Notes: generated by a model from the sequence alone, not told the origin. Positions 45,708 through 53,497 are shown, counted from the first letter of the stretch. The stretch is DNA of 64,000 nucleotides from an uncultured Elusimicrobium sp. (GCA_902797165.1 CADBRU010000018.1:34273-98272); one strand, 5' to 3'. Numbers and translations: made by a program.

Positions 45708-46436
45708 TTATTTAATAACCGTTCCCGTTTGTCCGGTCTGATAATGCACAATACGGATTTCCACTCCTTTTTCCTTGGCTAAACGTACCGCATCAGGATG
45801 CAAAACATTAGCCCCGTTTAATGCCAGTTTATACATTTCGTCAAAATCAAGCACTTCGTATTTTTGCGCTTTTTGGTCTTTATTGGGGTCTGCGCTGTAC
45901 ACGCCGTCTACGTCTTTAATCATTTCCACGTGATCAGCCCCTAACTGACTGGCCAAAAACACCGCAGACACATCCGACCCGCCGCGTTTTAATGTGGTAA
46001 TTTCTTTATCTTCCCCAATGCCTTGAAAGCCCGCCACCACCGGTACATGTCCGGCCTCCAGTTCCTTTTTCAAGCGGTCTCCCTTTAAGGTCAAAATATC
46101 CGCTCCGGTATGCGCACAGGTGGTAATTAAACCGATTTGGCTGCCCGTTAAAGATACGGAAGGCACCCCGATATCGCGCAGTGCAATTGACAGTAGTGCC
46201 ACACTTACGCGCTCACCGGTGGTAATAAGCATATCCAATTCACGTTTGTCCGGGTTGCGGCTGATGCTGTAGGCATGATCTAAAAGCACATCCGTTAAAT
46301 TACCGTTAGCAGATGCCACAATCACGGGTAAAAAACCTTTGTCATAGCGCGTTTTAATCAGTTGCGCGGCCATTAAAAGTTTTTGTTTATTGGCTAAAGT
46401 ATTACCGCCGAATTTCAAAATGCAAACTGGTTTCAT
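45708..46436 (-). CDS. Aspartokinase catalytic domain without ACT domains
   Basis: The 242-aa amino-acid kinase has KFGGNTLANK at the start, MLITTGERVSVALLS, the TTLKRGGSDVSAVFLA motif and VDGVYSADPN, in the order known for aspartokinases. Aspartokinases usually have about 400 or more residues, including regulatory ACT domains; here the frame ends right after the kinase fold (LHPDAVRLAKEKGVEIRIVH). It may be an unregulated aspartate kinase feeding lysine/threonine/DAP synthesis. A different amino-acid kinase role is possible. Confidence 0.82.
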   Translation of the reverse strand: MKPVCILKFGGNTLANKQKLLMAAQLIKTRYDKGFLPVIVASANGNLTDVLLDHAYSISRNPDKRELDMLITTGERVSVALLSIALRDIGVPSVSLTGSQIGLITTCAHTGADILTLKGDRLKKELEAGHVPVVAGFQGIGEDKEITTLKRGGSDVSAVFLASQLGADHVEMIKDVDGVYSADPNKDQKAQKYEVLDFDEMYKLALNGANVLHPDAVRLAKEKGVEIRIVHYQTGQTGTVIK

Positions 46437-46439
46437 ATT

Positions 46440-46961
46440 TTATTCCCAACCGGGGCGTAATTTTTTAATTTCTTTTTTGATAGCGGGTTTCAAAGCAGGA
46501 TTAGCGTGATCAATAAACAAATGGCCTTCCAAATGGTCCATTTCATGTTGAATGGCTTTGGCCAAAAGCCCCCGCGCACGTATTCTTACCGGTTCCCCTT
46601 TTTCATTTAAACATTGAATCGTTACATCCGTTGCCCGTGGAATTTCCACCCATAAACCGGGCAAAGACAGGCACCCTTCTTCTTCCACCACTTCCCCTTG
46701 TTTATCTAGAAATTCCGGGTTAATAATGACAATTCGTTTGAGCGGTGCATCTTTTTTGTCCGACTCCGGAATCAAAATCAAAGCCAACCGATAATCTAAA
46801 CCAATTTGATTGGCCGCCAGTCCTACTCCGTGTACCGCCAAACAAGTTTCTTCCATATCTTTTAATAATTGCGGCAAGATAGGTTCAAGCACCTTGAAAT
46901 CGGTCGGTCTTAATTTTTGGCGCAAAATAGGATCACCGTATTTGACTACTTTGTATATCAT
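46440..46961 (-). CDS. def: Peptide deformylase
   Basis: The 173-aa enzyme has the three family motifs GVGLAANQIG, EGCLSLP and QHEMDHLEG, with the metal ligands Cys, His, His. It removes the formyl group from nascent proteins. Its -10 box (46969-46974) is 7 nt before the ATG, predicting a leaderless mRNA. Length is normal. Confidence 0.97.
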   Translation of the reverse strand: MIYKVVKYGDPILRQKLRPTDFKVLEPILPQLLKDMEETCLAVHGVGLAANQIGLDYRLALILIPESDKKDAPLKRIVIINPEFLDKQGEVVEEEGCLSLPGLWVEIPRATDVTIQCLNEKGEPVRIRARGLLAKAIQHEMDHLEGHLFIDHANPALKPAIKKEIKKLRPGWE

Positions 46962-46968
46962 ACGTTTT

Positions 46969-46974
46969 ATTATA
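46969..46974 (-). promoter_or_regulatory. -10 box TATAAT seven bases before def (leaderless)
   Basis: A consensus TATAAT lies in the 18-nt gap between the TPR gene and def, 7 nt from the ATG. The -35 region would fall inside the end of the TPR gene and is poor. No ribosome site is present. Confidence 0.65.
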
Positions 46975-46979
46975 CCATT

Positions 46980-48533
46980 TCAAGGGGCGGGGAATAGTTG
47001 TTTGCGCAGTTTAACGGCCTGCGGATAATCTGCGGCTTGCTCTAAATAAATGCGGGCTTGTTCCGTTTTGCCCATAGCCGCATACACTGCGCCGATATGA
47101 TAAGACAATTCCGGATTAGATTTTACAAACGAAGGAGCAATTTGTTGCAAAATATTTAGTGCCTGCTCGTATTTGCCTTGGTGATAATAGATCCAAGCAA
47201 GCGTATCTTGAAAAGATAAATCATGCGGGGCCAAAGAAAGCGCTTTTGTAGATAATTCTTGTGCTTCGGATAAGCGTAAATTACGCTCTGCCAAACTGTA
47301 GGCCAGCAAATTATACGCCGCCGCCTTTTTCGGATTTTGCGCTATGATTAATTTAACTTGCTGTTCCATTTGTTTATACTTTTTCAAACTTTCCAAGGTA
47401 AAAGCATAGGCCAAACGCGCATTTTCATACTCGGGACTGGTTTTAAGCACTTGCTTCAAAACTTTCTCTGTCTGACGATATTGTTTTTCATCTTGCAAAA
47501 GTAACGCATAAAAATAACCGATTTCCACACTGTGGTCAAATTTCTCATAGGCCTCTTTTAGCGTCTGCAAAGCCGCCGCCGTATCTCCGGCACGCTGCTG
47601 CAAAAAACTCACCTCCAACCATCTGCTTGCTTCGGTGGCAAATTTATCGGTTTCGCGTAAATATTGGGCGGCTTGTAACCACTCCCCGGCTCCTTGGGCA
47701 TCTTTAGCCAAAAACTTACCTGCGGCATCATTTCCTTTGTCCAAAGATTTGGCCTTTAAGAAATACTCTTTGGCTTTAGCATTATCCTTAACCAGCACAT
47801 AAAAAGCACCCATGGTGGTAAAAACATTCGGACTTTGATATCCTAATTTTTCCAAGGCTTCCAGTTCATGCATCATTAAAAAATATTGTTTTTGATCGGA
47901 ATAAATTTCCGCACGCGCTAAATATGCCGGTATATACTCTTTATTTACTTCCGTGGCGGCTTGGTAATAGGAAAGGGCTGTTTGGTAATCTTTACGCATA
48001 CGGTACAAATTACCCGTTTCAAAGTTTAACATAGCCGCTTGATCGGGGTATTGCTCTTTCCTTTCCTGTATTTTTTCGGCGGCCCGATCGACATCTATGG
48101 CACTTAAAAGCAATATATATTGGTTTAAAATGAGCGTATTATCCGGATTTTTTTTCAAGGCCTGCTCATAGTAATCTTGAGCTTGAGCAATGTTGCCTTT
48201 TTGCCATGAATAAACGGCATATACTCCTAAATCTTCGGCGTCATTTTCCCCTTGATTAATGTAGTCGGCATATTTATCTGCCGTCTGAAAATCTTTCTTC
48301 TCCAGTGCACACAACAACATATGCCGCCGCAAATATTTATTCTCCGGCTCCCGTTCTATCAGTTTGCCGTATGACTCGCATAAAGATTGCATATTATTGG
48401 CGGCTTGCAAAGTGCCCTTCAAAAAATCAAAATAAAAATCGGCTTCTTTTTGACCGGCTTCACTAATAGGCAAACGCGCCGCCATACCGATTAACGGCAA
48501 ACACAAAATAAATCCGATCAGTAATTTTTTCAT
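46980..48533 (-). CDS. Exported TPR-repeat protein
   Basis: The 517-aa protein starts with a signal peptide (about 1-18) and then consists almost wholly of tetratricopeptide repeats (for example NIAQAQDYYEQALKKNPDNT and KAKEYFLKAKSLDKGNDAAG), perhaps ten or more. It is probably periplasmic or lipid-free membrane-associated and mediates protein contacts. It overlaps the acetyltransferase gene by 4 nt. Partner and function are unknown. Confidence 0.82.
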   Translation of the reverse strand: MKKLLIGFILCLPLIGMAARLPISEAGQKEADFYFDFLKGTLQAANNMQSLCESYGKLIEREPENKYLRRHMLLCALEKKDFQTADKYADYINQGENDAEDLGVYAVYSWQKGNIAQAQDYYEQALKKNPDNTLILNQYILLLSAIDVDRAAEKIQERKEQYPDQAAMLNFETGNLYRMRKDYQTALSYYQAATEVNKEYIPAYLARAEIYSDQKQYFLMMHELEALEKLGYQSPNVFTTMGAFYVLVKDNAKAKEYFLKAKSLDKGNDAAGKFLAKDAQGAGEWLQAAQYLRETDKFATEASRWLEVSFLQQRAGDTAAALQTLKEAYEKFDHSVEIGYFYALLLQDEKQYRQTEKVLKQVLKTSPEYENARLAYAFTLESLKKYKQMEQQVKLIIAQNPKKAAAYNLLAYSLAERNLRLSEAQELSTKALSLAPHDLSFQDTLAWIYYHQGKYEQALNILQQIAPSFVKSNPELSYHIGAVYAAMGKTEQARIYLEQAADYPQAVKLRKQLFPAP

Positions 48534-48964
48534 AAATTTTTTCCCATTACGGCCGCGTCTTTGCCCGGTCCGTAAAAATCTTTACGTGTATGAAGCGGCT
48601 TAAACCCCAGTGAAATGTAGCATTGATAAGCGGGCGTATTGTCTTGCGCCACTTCCAGCGTAACCGTCTGAATTTTATGCTGTTTCAAATATTGCTCTGT
48701 CTCTTGCAATAAGCGCTTAGCAATACCGCAACGCACATATTTCGGATGCACCGCTACGTTTAATATTTCGGCCATATCCGCCGCAAACCGTGCCGCCACA
48801 AAGCCGACCAATTTCTCTGCTTCTTGCGCACACAAAATATATGCGCATTTCTGGGCTAATTCACCTTCAAAGCCTTGCTTGCCCCAACCGGCCGCACGCG
48901 GTTGTGTTCTTTCCAATTCCGCTAATAAGACAGCATCTGCACTGTTTGCCGGACGTATTTTCAC
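48530..48964 (-). CDS. rimI: GNAT acetyltransferase, RimI-like
   Basis: The 144-aa protein has the GNAT acetyl-CoA loop pattern in HPKYVRCGIAKRLLQ (R-x-x-G-I-A) and the closing NTPAYQCYISLGFK segment of RimI. RimI acetylates the N-terminus of ribosomal protein S18 and is commonly encoded next to tsaB, as here (4-nt overlap). Other N-terminal acetylation targets are possible. Confidence 0.85.
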   Translation of the reverse strand: MKIRPANSADAVLLAELERTQPRAAGWGKQGFEGELAQKCAYILCAQEAEKLVGFVAARFAADMAEILNVAVHPKYVRCGIAKRLLQETEQYLKQHKIQTVTLEVAQDNTPAYQCYISLGFKPLHTRKDFYGPGKDAAVMGKNL

Positions 48965-49644
48965 TTTCCCAACTCAAAACGCGCCGGTTTTAAATACAAA
49001 GGTTCCAACGCATTTTTTTGATACTTAGGATTTTGAGCCAACTCAAACAAAGTGGTCATTCTGACTTGATTATCCGCTTGCGGCGCATAACGATATTTGG
49101 CCCCCAACAACAAATTCAAAGACTCCCCTTCTTTATCAGTTCCGACAACATATAAAGGCTCTTTGCGCTCGGCCAATTGGGCTATTAATTCCTCTTTGGA
49201 CAGCCATTGCGGCAGGGTATTAGTTCCGTCAAAAAATTGTAAAAAATATTCTTCCCGAAAGGCATGGAGCACTACTGCAATAATACCTTTAGGATACTCT
49301 TCTTTCCACTTTAAAAAAGCCAAAGAATCAAGCACTTGCCGGTGCAAAACATCAAACACAGTAGCACTGGAAACTTTGGTTTTATTAAGCATTTGCAGCA
49401 TGGAAGCAAACGTCATGGAAATACGCAGCCCCGTAAAACGCCCCGGACCGCGCACGAAGCAAATTTGCTCAACATCACGCAAATCAGCATCCATCTTAGC
49501 CAATAATTTTTCAATAACCGCTAGGAAAAATTGTTCTTGTTTAATTCCACTTCGGCGCAAAGTATATGTTTTTTCCCCGTCGGTAATACCGGCCCAAAAC
49601 TGCGGCCCCGAACTATCCATGGCTAATTTTATTTTTTTTGACAT
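48961..49644 (-). CDS. tsaB: TsaB, t6A biosynthesis subunit
   Basis: I start at ATG 49644 (227 aa), preceded by GGAGC; the longer frame begins inside tsaE. The ASKHA fold is indicated by LAMDSSG at the start and FVRGPGRFTGLRISM, the TsaB motif (usually GPGSFTGLRIG). TsaB forms a heterodimer with TsaD. The gene overlaps tsaE by 16 nt and rimI by 4 nt, the classic TsaE-TsaB-RimI block. Confidence 0.93.
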   Translation of the reverse strand: MSKKIKLAMDSSGPQFWAGITDGEKTYTLRRSGIKQEQFFLAVIEKLLAKMDADLRDVEQICFVRGPGRFTGLRISMTFASMLQMLNKTKVSSATVFDVLHRQVLDSLAFLKWKEEYPKGIIAVVLHAFREEYFLQFFDGTNTLPQWLSKEELIAQLAERKEPLYVVGTDKEGESLNLLLGAKYRYAPQADNQVRMTTLFELAQNPKYQKNALEPLYLKPARFELGK

Positions 49645-50102
49645 AATTGCTCCGACAAATGTTTGGATACCGGCCCGAAACCGCTCCATGTGATTTTCCG
49701 TTTGTCACCCTCACATAAAATAAAATCCATTTCCAAGCGGTCCACGGGCAACATATCGGCTAACGGATCCGGCCATTCGGCTAAAATAATGGAGTTCTCA
49801 TCTTCCAACATTTCTTCAAAACCTAAATTAAAAACTTCTTCTTTCTCTAAACGGAATAAATCAATATGAAACAAAACCGTTTTCCCTTTACTGTAACGTT
49901 TCATCAAACTAAAACTGGCACTGGTAGGTGAACTTTTAAGCCCCAGCGCCTTGGCAACTGATTTAACAAAAATAGTTTTCCCCGCCCCGATAGGACCCCG
50001 CAAAAAGACGATTTCCCCGCCGCGCAATAAATGAGCAAACCGACGGGCCAATTTTTCAGTTTCACTTTGACTATTTGAAATATAGGTATGTGCTTTTTTC
50101 AT
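49629..50102 (-). CDS. tsaE: TsaE, t6A biosynthesis ATPase
   Basis: The 157-aa P-loop protein has LRGPIGAGKTIFVKSVA (Walker A), SPTSASFSLMKRY (family-specific Thr-Ser/Pro loop) and FHIDLFRLEKEEVFNLGFEE, followed by AEWPDPL, all standard for TsaE. It recycles the TsaD-TsaB complex using ATP. It overlaps the CBM48-like gene by 4 nt. Confidence 0.95.
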   Translation of the reverse strand: MKKAHTYISNSQSETEKLARRFAHLLRGGEIVFLRGPIGAGKTIFVKSVAKALGLKSSPTSASFSLMKRYSKGKTVLFHIDLFRLEKEEVFNLGFEEMLEDENSIILAEWPDPLADMLPVDRLEMDFILCEGDKRKITWSGFGPVSKHLSEQLCQKK

Positions 50103-50554
50103 TTTACGGTTTTAATACAAACTTCGCGGCCGTTATATTCTATGCGGTCTGAATTATTAGGGTCCAATACATCTTTTCCGTCCACCACAAAGACATATTT
50201 ATAATCACCGGCCGCTAAAGCAACCGAAATTTCAAAGTAACCGTGCGGATACGGTTTGAGTTGCAAAGGCACTTTCCCCCAACCGTTAAAATCGGCCTCC
50301 AGCATTACTTTTTTGGCTTCGGGAAAAGTTAAAAAGAATGTACGAAATTTCACTTCCGTATCTAATTTTTCCTGTGCGGGATGGGTTAATTTTTCAGCAT
50401 CTTCTTTAGTAAGTGTAACTGCGTTGGCCGCACCCTCAGCCGCCGTAGAAGCATAATCATAATAATCTTCTCCGGCAATAAAAAACCATATTAACCCGCC
50501 GCAAAGCAGCAATAAAAACAGTTCAAATAATACGCCCGGTCTTTTATTTTTCAT
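50099..50554 (-). CDS. Membrane-anchored glycogen-binding (CBM48/AMPK-type) domain protein
   Basis: The 151-aa protein has an N-terminal hydrophobic helix (about 8-26) and a C-terminal early-set domain with VMLEADFNGWGKVPLQLKPY and YKYVFVVDGKDVLDPNN, which is typical of AMPK-type glycogen-binding modules (Asn-Gly-Trp and the Asp-Gly-x-x-x-x-Asp-Pro tail). It would bind alpha-glucan or act as a protein-interaction module. The gene overlaps both neighbours by a few bases. Confidence 0.83.
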   Translation of the reverse strand: MKNKRPGVLFELFLLLLCGGLIWFFIAGEDYYDYASTAAEGAANAVTLTKEDAEKLTHPAQEKLDTEVKFRTFFLTFPEAKKVMLEADFNGWGKVPLQLKPYPHGYFEISVALAAGDYKYVFVVDGKDVLDPNNSDRIEYNGREVCIKTVK

Positions 50555-51191
50555 CTAAATATTCCCTTTCATAAAAAATGGCCCCGCACTGCTCCGCCAA
50601 AGTTCTTACGGCTTTCGGATCGGCGCCTGTTTTTTCCACGCAACTTACCGTTACGCGATCAAACCCCGCTTGAACACACAATTTAATAAATTCCAGTACC
50701 GAAGAAAAACCATTCTCGTATCCGTTAGAAGGACGCAATAATTTGCGCCACAACGTTTCATTTTCGGCATTCAAACTGATATTTAAAATGTCTACTGCGC
50801 TCTTTAATTCCGGCACGATATTACGCCGGTTAATTAAATTTCCTAAACCATTGGTGTTAAGGCGGATTTTAAAAGCAGAATATTTTCCTTCCGCTTGCCA
50901 TTGTTTAAGCGTACGCCCCACTTCTAGCAGCACCGGCAAACGCATAGTGGATTCCCCGTACCCGCAAAAAACAATTTCTTTGAAAGGAGCCTTGGGCAAT
51001 TCTGCCGCTAACGCAGACAAAACCTCTTGGGCGGTAGGTTCTTTATTTTCCAAATTCAAATTATTACCGTGAAAGTCCATGTGCCATTTTGTTTTGATAC
51101 AAAAAACACACAAATTCGGACAACGGTTAGTAATATTTAAATACACCCCTTGCCCAAAACGATAAACAATTTTTGCGGTATTTTCTGCCAT
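50544..51191 (-). CDS. Radical SAM protein, TatD-associated type
   Basis: ATG 51191 (215 codons) is chosen because a TATAAT box lies 6 nt upstream and the longer frame runs across that promoter. The cluster motif is NRCPNLCVFCIKTK (Cys-x3-Cys-x2-Cys), with VYLNITNRC just before it, as in TatD-family-associated radical SAM proteins. FCGYGESTMR and LNTNGLGN provide the SAM-binding glycines. No twitch or SPASM cysteines follow. Such small proteins are thought to act as activases or methyl-modifying enzymes, but their reaction is unknown. It starts the transcript leading to tsaE. Confidence 0.85.
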   Translation of the reverse strand: MAENTAKIVYRFGQGVYLNITNRCPNLCVFCIKTKWHMDFHGNNLNLENKEPTAQEVLSALAAELPKAPFKEIVFCGYGESTMRLPVLLEVGRTLKQWQAEGKYSAFKIRLNTNGLGNLINRRNIVPELKSAVDILNISLNAENETLWRKLLRPSNGYENGFSSVLEFIKLCVQAGFDRVTVSCVEKTGADPKAVRTLAEQCGAIFYEREYLDEK

Positions 51192-51197
51192 AGTTGT

Positions 51198-51203
51198 ATT
51201 ATA
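51198..51203 (-). promoter_or_regulatory. -10 box TATAAT six bases before the radical SAM gene (leaderless)
   Basis: Consensus TATAAT, then ACAACT, then the ATG at 51191. No ribosome site and no good -35 box at 17-18 nt are seen. Confidence 0.68.
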
Positions 51204-51285
51204 GCATTTCACGAATCGGCAGTAAGTTAAATAGCCTTGTAAAAAACAAACCATTCCCCATCAAAAATTAATAAAATATAAGTAG

Positions 51286-51372
51286 GGAAGGGTGGCCGAG
51301 CGGTTTAAGGCGTCAGTCTTGAAAACTGATATAGGGGAAACTCTATCGAGGGTTCGAATCCCTCCCCTTCCG
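51286..51372 (+). tRNA. tRNA-Ser (anticodon UGA)
   Basis: The sequence folds as a class II tRNA: acceptor GGAAGGG/CCCTTCC with G discriminator, D arm with GCCGAGCGGTTTAAGGC, anticodon loop CTTGAAA (TGA) on a TCAGT/ACTGA stem, a long variable arm (ATAGGGGAAACTCTAT), and GGTTCGAATCC in the T arm. CCA is not encoded. It is one of only three plus-strand genes. Confidence 0.95.
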
Positions 51373-51464
51373 TTTGCTTTGTAAAACACGTCACTACTTT
51401 GTTGCTCACTCTGTCGGATACCTCCGCCCTCCGGGCGCGTACCGCCAGTATTCCTCTTTCGTTT

Positions 51465-51490
51465 GCGCCTCGTATTGGCGCGTTTTTCTT
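51465..51490 (+). terminator. Probable terminator for tRNA-Ser
   Basis: GCGCC and GGCGC pair around a 7-nt loop, followed by GTTTTTCTTT, about 95 nt after the tRNA end. Another GC-rich hairpin (CGCCC-TCC-GGGCG, about 51425-51437) lies before it. Confidence 0.6.
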
Positions 51491-51548
51491 TGCAACCCAA
51501 TCTCCGATAAATCCGGGCAAAATTTCCGTCAGAAAATTTATGCAAGCA

Positions 51549-51569
51549 AATCCCTCCCCACTTCCGTTT
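51549..51569 (+). repeat. Imperfect copy of the tRNA-Ser 3' end
   Basis: AATCCCTCCCC(AC)TTCCGTTT repeats the tRNA-Ser 3' end and its downstream bases (51357-51375) with a 2-nt insertion. A direct repeat of a tRNA 3' end is the usual footprint of a tRNA-targeted integrase, but here the copies are only about 190 nt apart and no integrase gene is present. The 264-nt region between the two tRNAs is otherwise non-coding. Confidence 0.55.
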
Positions 51570-51604
51570 TCCCTGTTTATCTTGTCCTTTCTTTTTAACA
51601 ATAA

Positions 51605-51630
51605 ATAAAAAAACCACGCTTTCGCGTGGT
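51605..51630 (-). terminator. Intrinsic terminator for the tRNA-Lys/tRNA-Glu unit
   Basis: On the minus strand ACCACGC-GAAA-GCGTGGT is followed directly by TTTTTTATTT. It starts 8 nt after the CCA of tRNA-Glu. Confidence 0.9.
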
Positions 51631-51637
51631 GTCTAAA

Positions 51638-51712
51638 TGGCGCCCTCTAGGAGAATCGAACTCCTCTTTTCGGATTGAAAATCCGACGTCCTAACCGATA
51701 GACGAAGAGGGC
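51638..51712 (-). tRNA. tRNA-Glu (anticodon UUC)
   Basis: Acceptor GCCCTCT/AGAGGGC, D arm with CGTCTATCGGTTAGGACG, anticodon loop TTTTCAA (TTC) on TCGGA/TCCGA, and T arm GAGGAGTTCGATTCTCCT all fit. The discriminator G is followed by an encoded CCA (51638-51640), unlike the two neighbouring tRNAs. Confidence 0.95.
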
Positions 51713-51720
51713 ATTAAAAG

Positions 51721-51792
51721 TGCGCCCGGTGAGACTCGAACTCACGGCCCCCCGCTTAAAAGGCGGATGCTCTACCACTGAGCTACGAGCGC
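51721..51792 (-). tRNA. tRNA-Lys (anticodon UUU)
   Basis: Acceptor GCGCTCG/CGGGCGC (one T-G pair), D arm GCTCAGTGGTAGAGC, anticodon loop CTTTTAA (TTT) and T arm GTGAGTTCGAGTCTCAC fold normally. Discriminator A; CCA is not encoded. It lies 8 nt upstream of tRNA-Glu in the same transcript. Confidence 0.95.
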
Positions 51793-51815
51793 TAAAAAAA
51801 GAGTCAAATAACTAC

Positions 51816-51845
51816 GAGGGTTTTTGTGCTTCGGGTAAAACCCTC
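51816..51845. other. 9-bp hairpin upstream of tRNA-Lys
   Basis: GAGGGTTTT and AAAACCCTC pair around a 12-nt loop, 24 nt before the tRNA-Lys 5' end. If transcribed from the promoter at 51915-51943 it would lie in the precursor leader and could guide processing; it could also be a leftover terminator. A second TATAAT box lies at 51853-51858, just upstream of it. Confidence 0.4.
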
Positions 51846-51914
51846 ATGATTTATTATACTAAATTTCGTTGGGAAAGAAAACTTTTTGTATTTCTATCCA
51901 ACTACCTGATATAT

Positions 51915-51943
51915 ATTATACCAATTTAAAAACGGTTTGTCCG
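51915..51943 (-). promoter_or_regulatory. Promoter CGGACA-17-TATAAT for the tRNA pair
   Basis: CGGACA (51938-51943, 4 of 6 matches) and consensus TATAAT (51915-51920) are 17 nt apart on the minus strand, about 120 nt upstream of tRNA-Lys. The closer TATAAT at 51853-51858 lacks a -35 box. Confidence 0.55.
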
Positions 51944-52007
51944 ATATTCTTTGACGGTTGATTTTCACCGTCGGAAAAATTTTTCGGCCATGTCTTTTCC
52001 TTTTTGC

Positions 52008-52013
52008 TAAAAT
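52008..52013 (+). promoter_or_regulatory. -10 box TAAAAT six bases before a small anchored protein (leaderless)
   Basis: TAAAAT, six bases, then the ATG at 52020. This decides the start: the ATG at 52014 would touch the -10 box. A hairpin GACGGT/ACCGTC and a GAAAAATTTTTC palindrome lie just upstream (51952-51985) and may be regulatory. Confidence 0.6.
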
Positions 52014-52019
52014 ATGTAT

Positions 52020-52541
52020 ATGCGTTACGTGTTTTACTTTTTAACATTGGCCTTGGTTTTTACCGCTGGCATGCTGGTTGGGAATTTTTATATTCCCGAA
52101 AATAATGCCAGTATTGCCGCCGCTATTTCCATGCCGCCGCTTGACATGTCAAACCCCGCTTTGCAGCAAACCTCCGAAGAAAATGCCCAACAGGCCTTAG
52201 ACTCACTAACGCAAGCACTTTCGGCTTGTCCGATTGTGGTCAGCGAAGAAAAAGATATTTTATTTAACCGAATTTCTTTATTCTTAACATTGGCAAATTT
52301 TCAAGTTAAGCAAGCAGTTTACGAGGCGGAAATAGCCAAAAATATTGAAGGAACTCGTCAAACGGCTCAGTTTGCGCGCGCGGCGGCGGACTATCAAGCC
52401 GCCAAAACACGCACCGAACAACTGGCTGACGAACTGTTCCCTCCTTTGCAAGCGCAAGAAGAACAAACTGCCGTTTCTACCATGACGGTTACCGCTACGG
52501 TGACCACCTTGCCCAGTTCCGATACCGCTACACAAAATTAA
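52020..52541 (+). CDS. Small membrane-anchored protein, unknown
   Basis: The 173-aa protein has an N-terminal hydrophobic helix (about residues 3-22) and an exported, mainly helical region rich in Gln, Ala and Glu, ending in a Thr/Val/Ser-rich tail. The size, single anchor and Gln/Ala helices vaguely recall periplasmic CpxP/Spy-like chaperones, but no diagnostic motif is seen. The start follows the leaderless geometry. It is convergent with the pyrophosphorylase gene and the stop codons overlap by 4 nt. Function unknown. Confidence 0.65.
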   Translation: MRYVFYFLTLALVFTAGMLVGNFYIPENNASIAAAISMPPLDMSNPALQQTSEENAQQALDSLTQALSACPIVVSEEKDILFNRISLFLTLANFQVKQAVYEAEIAKNIEGTRQTAQFARAAADYQAAKTRTEQLADELFPPLQAQEEQTAVSTMTVTATVTTLPSSDTATQN

Positions 52542-53470
52542 TGGGAATATTTATCGAAAATAAGATTTTTACCTATCTTATTTTCCAGATGAGTATTTTG
52601 GGAAATAATTGCATCCGACAAAGTGCAGTTTTTCAGCACGGCCCCTTCGGCTACGGACACATATGGGCCTAGCACACAATTTTCAAATTGCGCACTCGGA
52701 TCAATAAAACAAGGCGGAATAATTTTGACGCCCGGTTTTGAAACAGTATCCGTTTTTGCCATACGACCCAATAAAATACGGTTTGTCTGCAATAAAATTT
52801 CAACCGTACCGCAATCAAACCAATGTTTCATTTCTATCGGCAGAATCGGCATCCCGCGCGCAAGCAAAACCGATAAAGCATCGGTCAGTTGTATTTCATT
52901 TTTTACGGTTTTGCCGGATTTGATAACTTCTTCTAGCGCATCAAACAAGACCGCACTGTCCAAAAAAGAATAAGCCCCGATTAAAGCCAAATTGCTTTTG
53001 GGGTGTTCGGGTTTTTCTTCAAAACGGACAATTTTTCCGTCTTGCAATTCCACCACACCGAACCGACGCGGATCTTCCACTTGTTTAACGCCGACCGCAT
53101 TTTTTTGCAACTGCACAAACGGACGCAGATCCCCGTCAATAATCGTATCCCCCAGCACAATAAAACACGGTCCTTTTACAAAATCTTTTGCCAAATAAAT
53201 GGCATGTCCGAGTCCTTTCGGTTCGGCTTGTTCTACAAATTCTACTTCTAAATGAGAATAATGAGTGCGGATAAATTCAATCAGACTTTCTTTCTGATAA
53301 CCGACAATAAATATAACCCGCTTAATGCCGCACGCTTCAAGTTGTGCCAAAATATGCGCGATAATCGGCTTGCCCGCCACGTTAAGCATGGTTTTAGGGC
53401 AATGTGCGGTATAGGGTAACAAGCGCACCCCTTTTCCCGCTACCGGAATAATAGCAGTGTAATTATTCAT
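52538..53470 (-). CDS. NDP-sugar pyrophosphorylase (nucleotidyltransferase with left-handed beta-helix)
   Basis: The 310-aa protein has IIPVAGKGVRLLPYT and HCPKTMLNVAGKP, the nucleotide-binding signature of sugar-1-phosphate nucleotidyltransferases, then FIVLGDTIIDGDL (metal Asp), RRFGVVEL and FEEKPEHPKS. The last ~60 residues form a short hexapeptide-repeat tail (IDPSAQFENCVLGPYVSVAE). It resembles glucose-1-phosphate thymidylyl- or UTP-transferases; the nucleotide and sugar are not fixed. The start is leaderless. Confidence 0.88.
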   Translation of the reverse strand: MNNYTAIIPVAGKGVRLLPYTAHCPKTMLNVAGKPIIAHILAQLEACGIKRVIFIVGYQKESLIEFIRTHYSHLEVEFVEQAEPKGLGHAIYLAKDFVKGPCFIVLGDTIIDGDLRPFVQLQKNAVGVKQVEDPRRFGVVELQDGKIVRFEEKPEHPKSNLALIGAYSFLDSAVLFDALEEVIKSGKTVKNEIQLTDALSVLLARGMPILPIEMKHWFDCGTVEILLQTNRILLGRMAKTDTVSKPGVKIIPPCFIDPSAQFENCVLGPYVSVAEGAVLKNCTLSDAIISQNTHLENKIGKNLIFDKYSH

Positions 53471-53476
53471 AAGTTT

Positions 53477-53482
53477 AGTATA
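53477..53482 (-). promoter_or_regulatory. -10 box TATACT six bases before the pyrophosphorylase (leaderless)
   Basis: TATACT, AAACTT, ATG at 53470. No ribosome site and no clear -35 box. It lies back to back with the promoter of the pilin gene. Confidence 0.65.
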
Positions 53483-53497
53483 GCAAATACATTAATT

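Noticed and set aside
50099..50554. Glycogen branching enzyme fragment
   Set aside because: The protein has its own membrane anchor and a complete small glycogen-binding module; no catalytic domain remnants are found on either side.
51261..51617. 118-aa and 98-aa open frames antisense to tRNA-Ser
   Set aside because: The peptides (GGIRTLDRVSPIS type and EGFEPSIEFPLYQ type) are well-known false proteins from translating tRNA-Ser genes in reverse.
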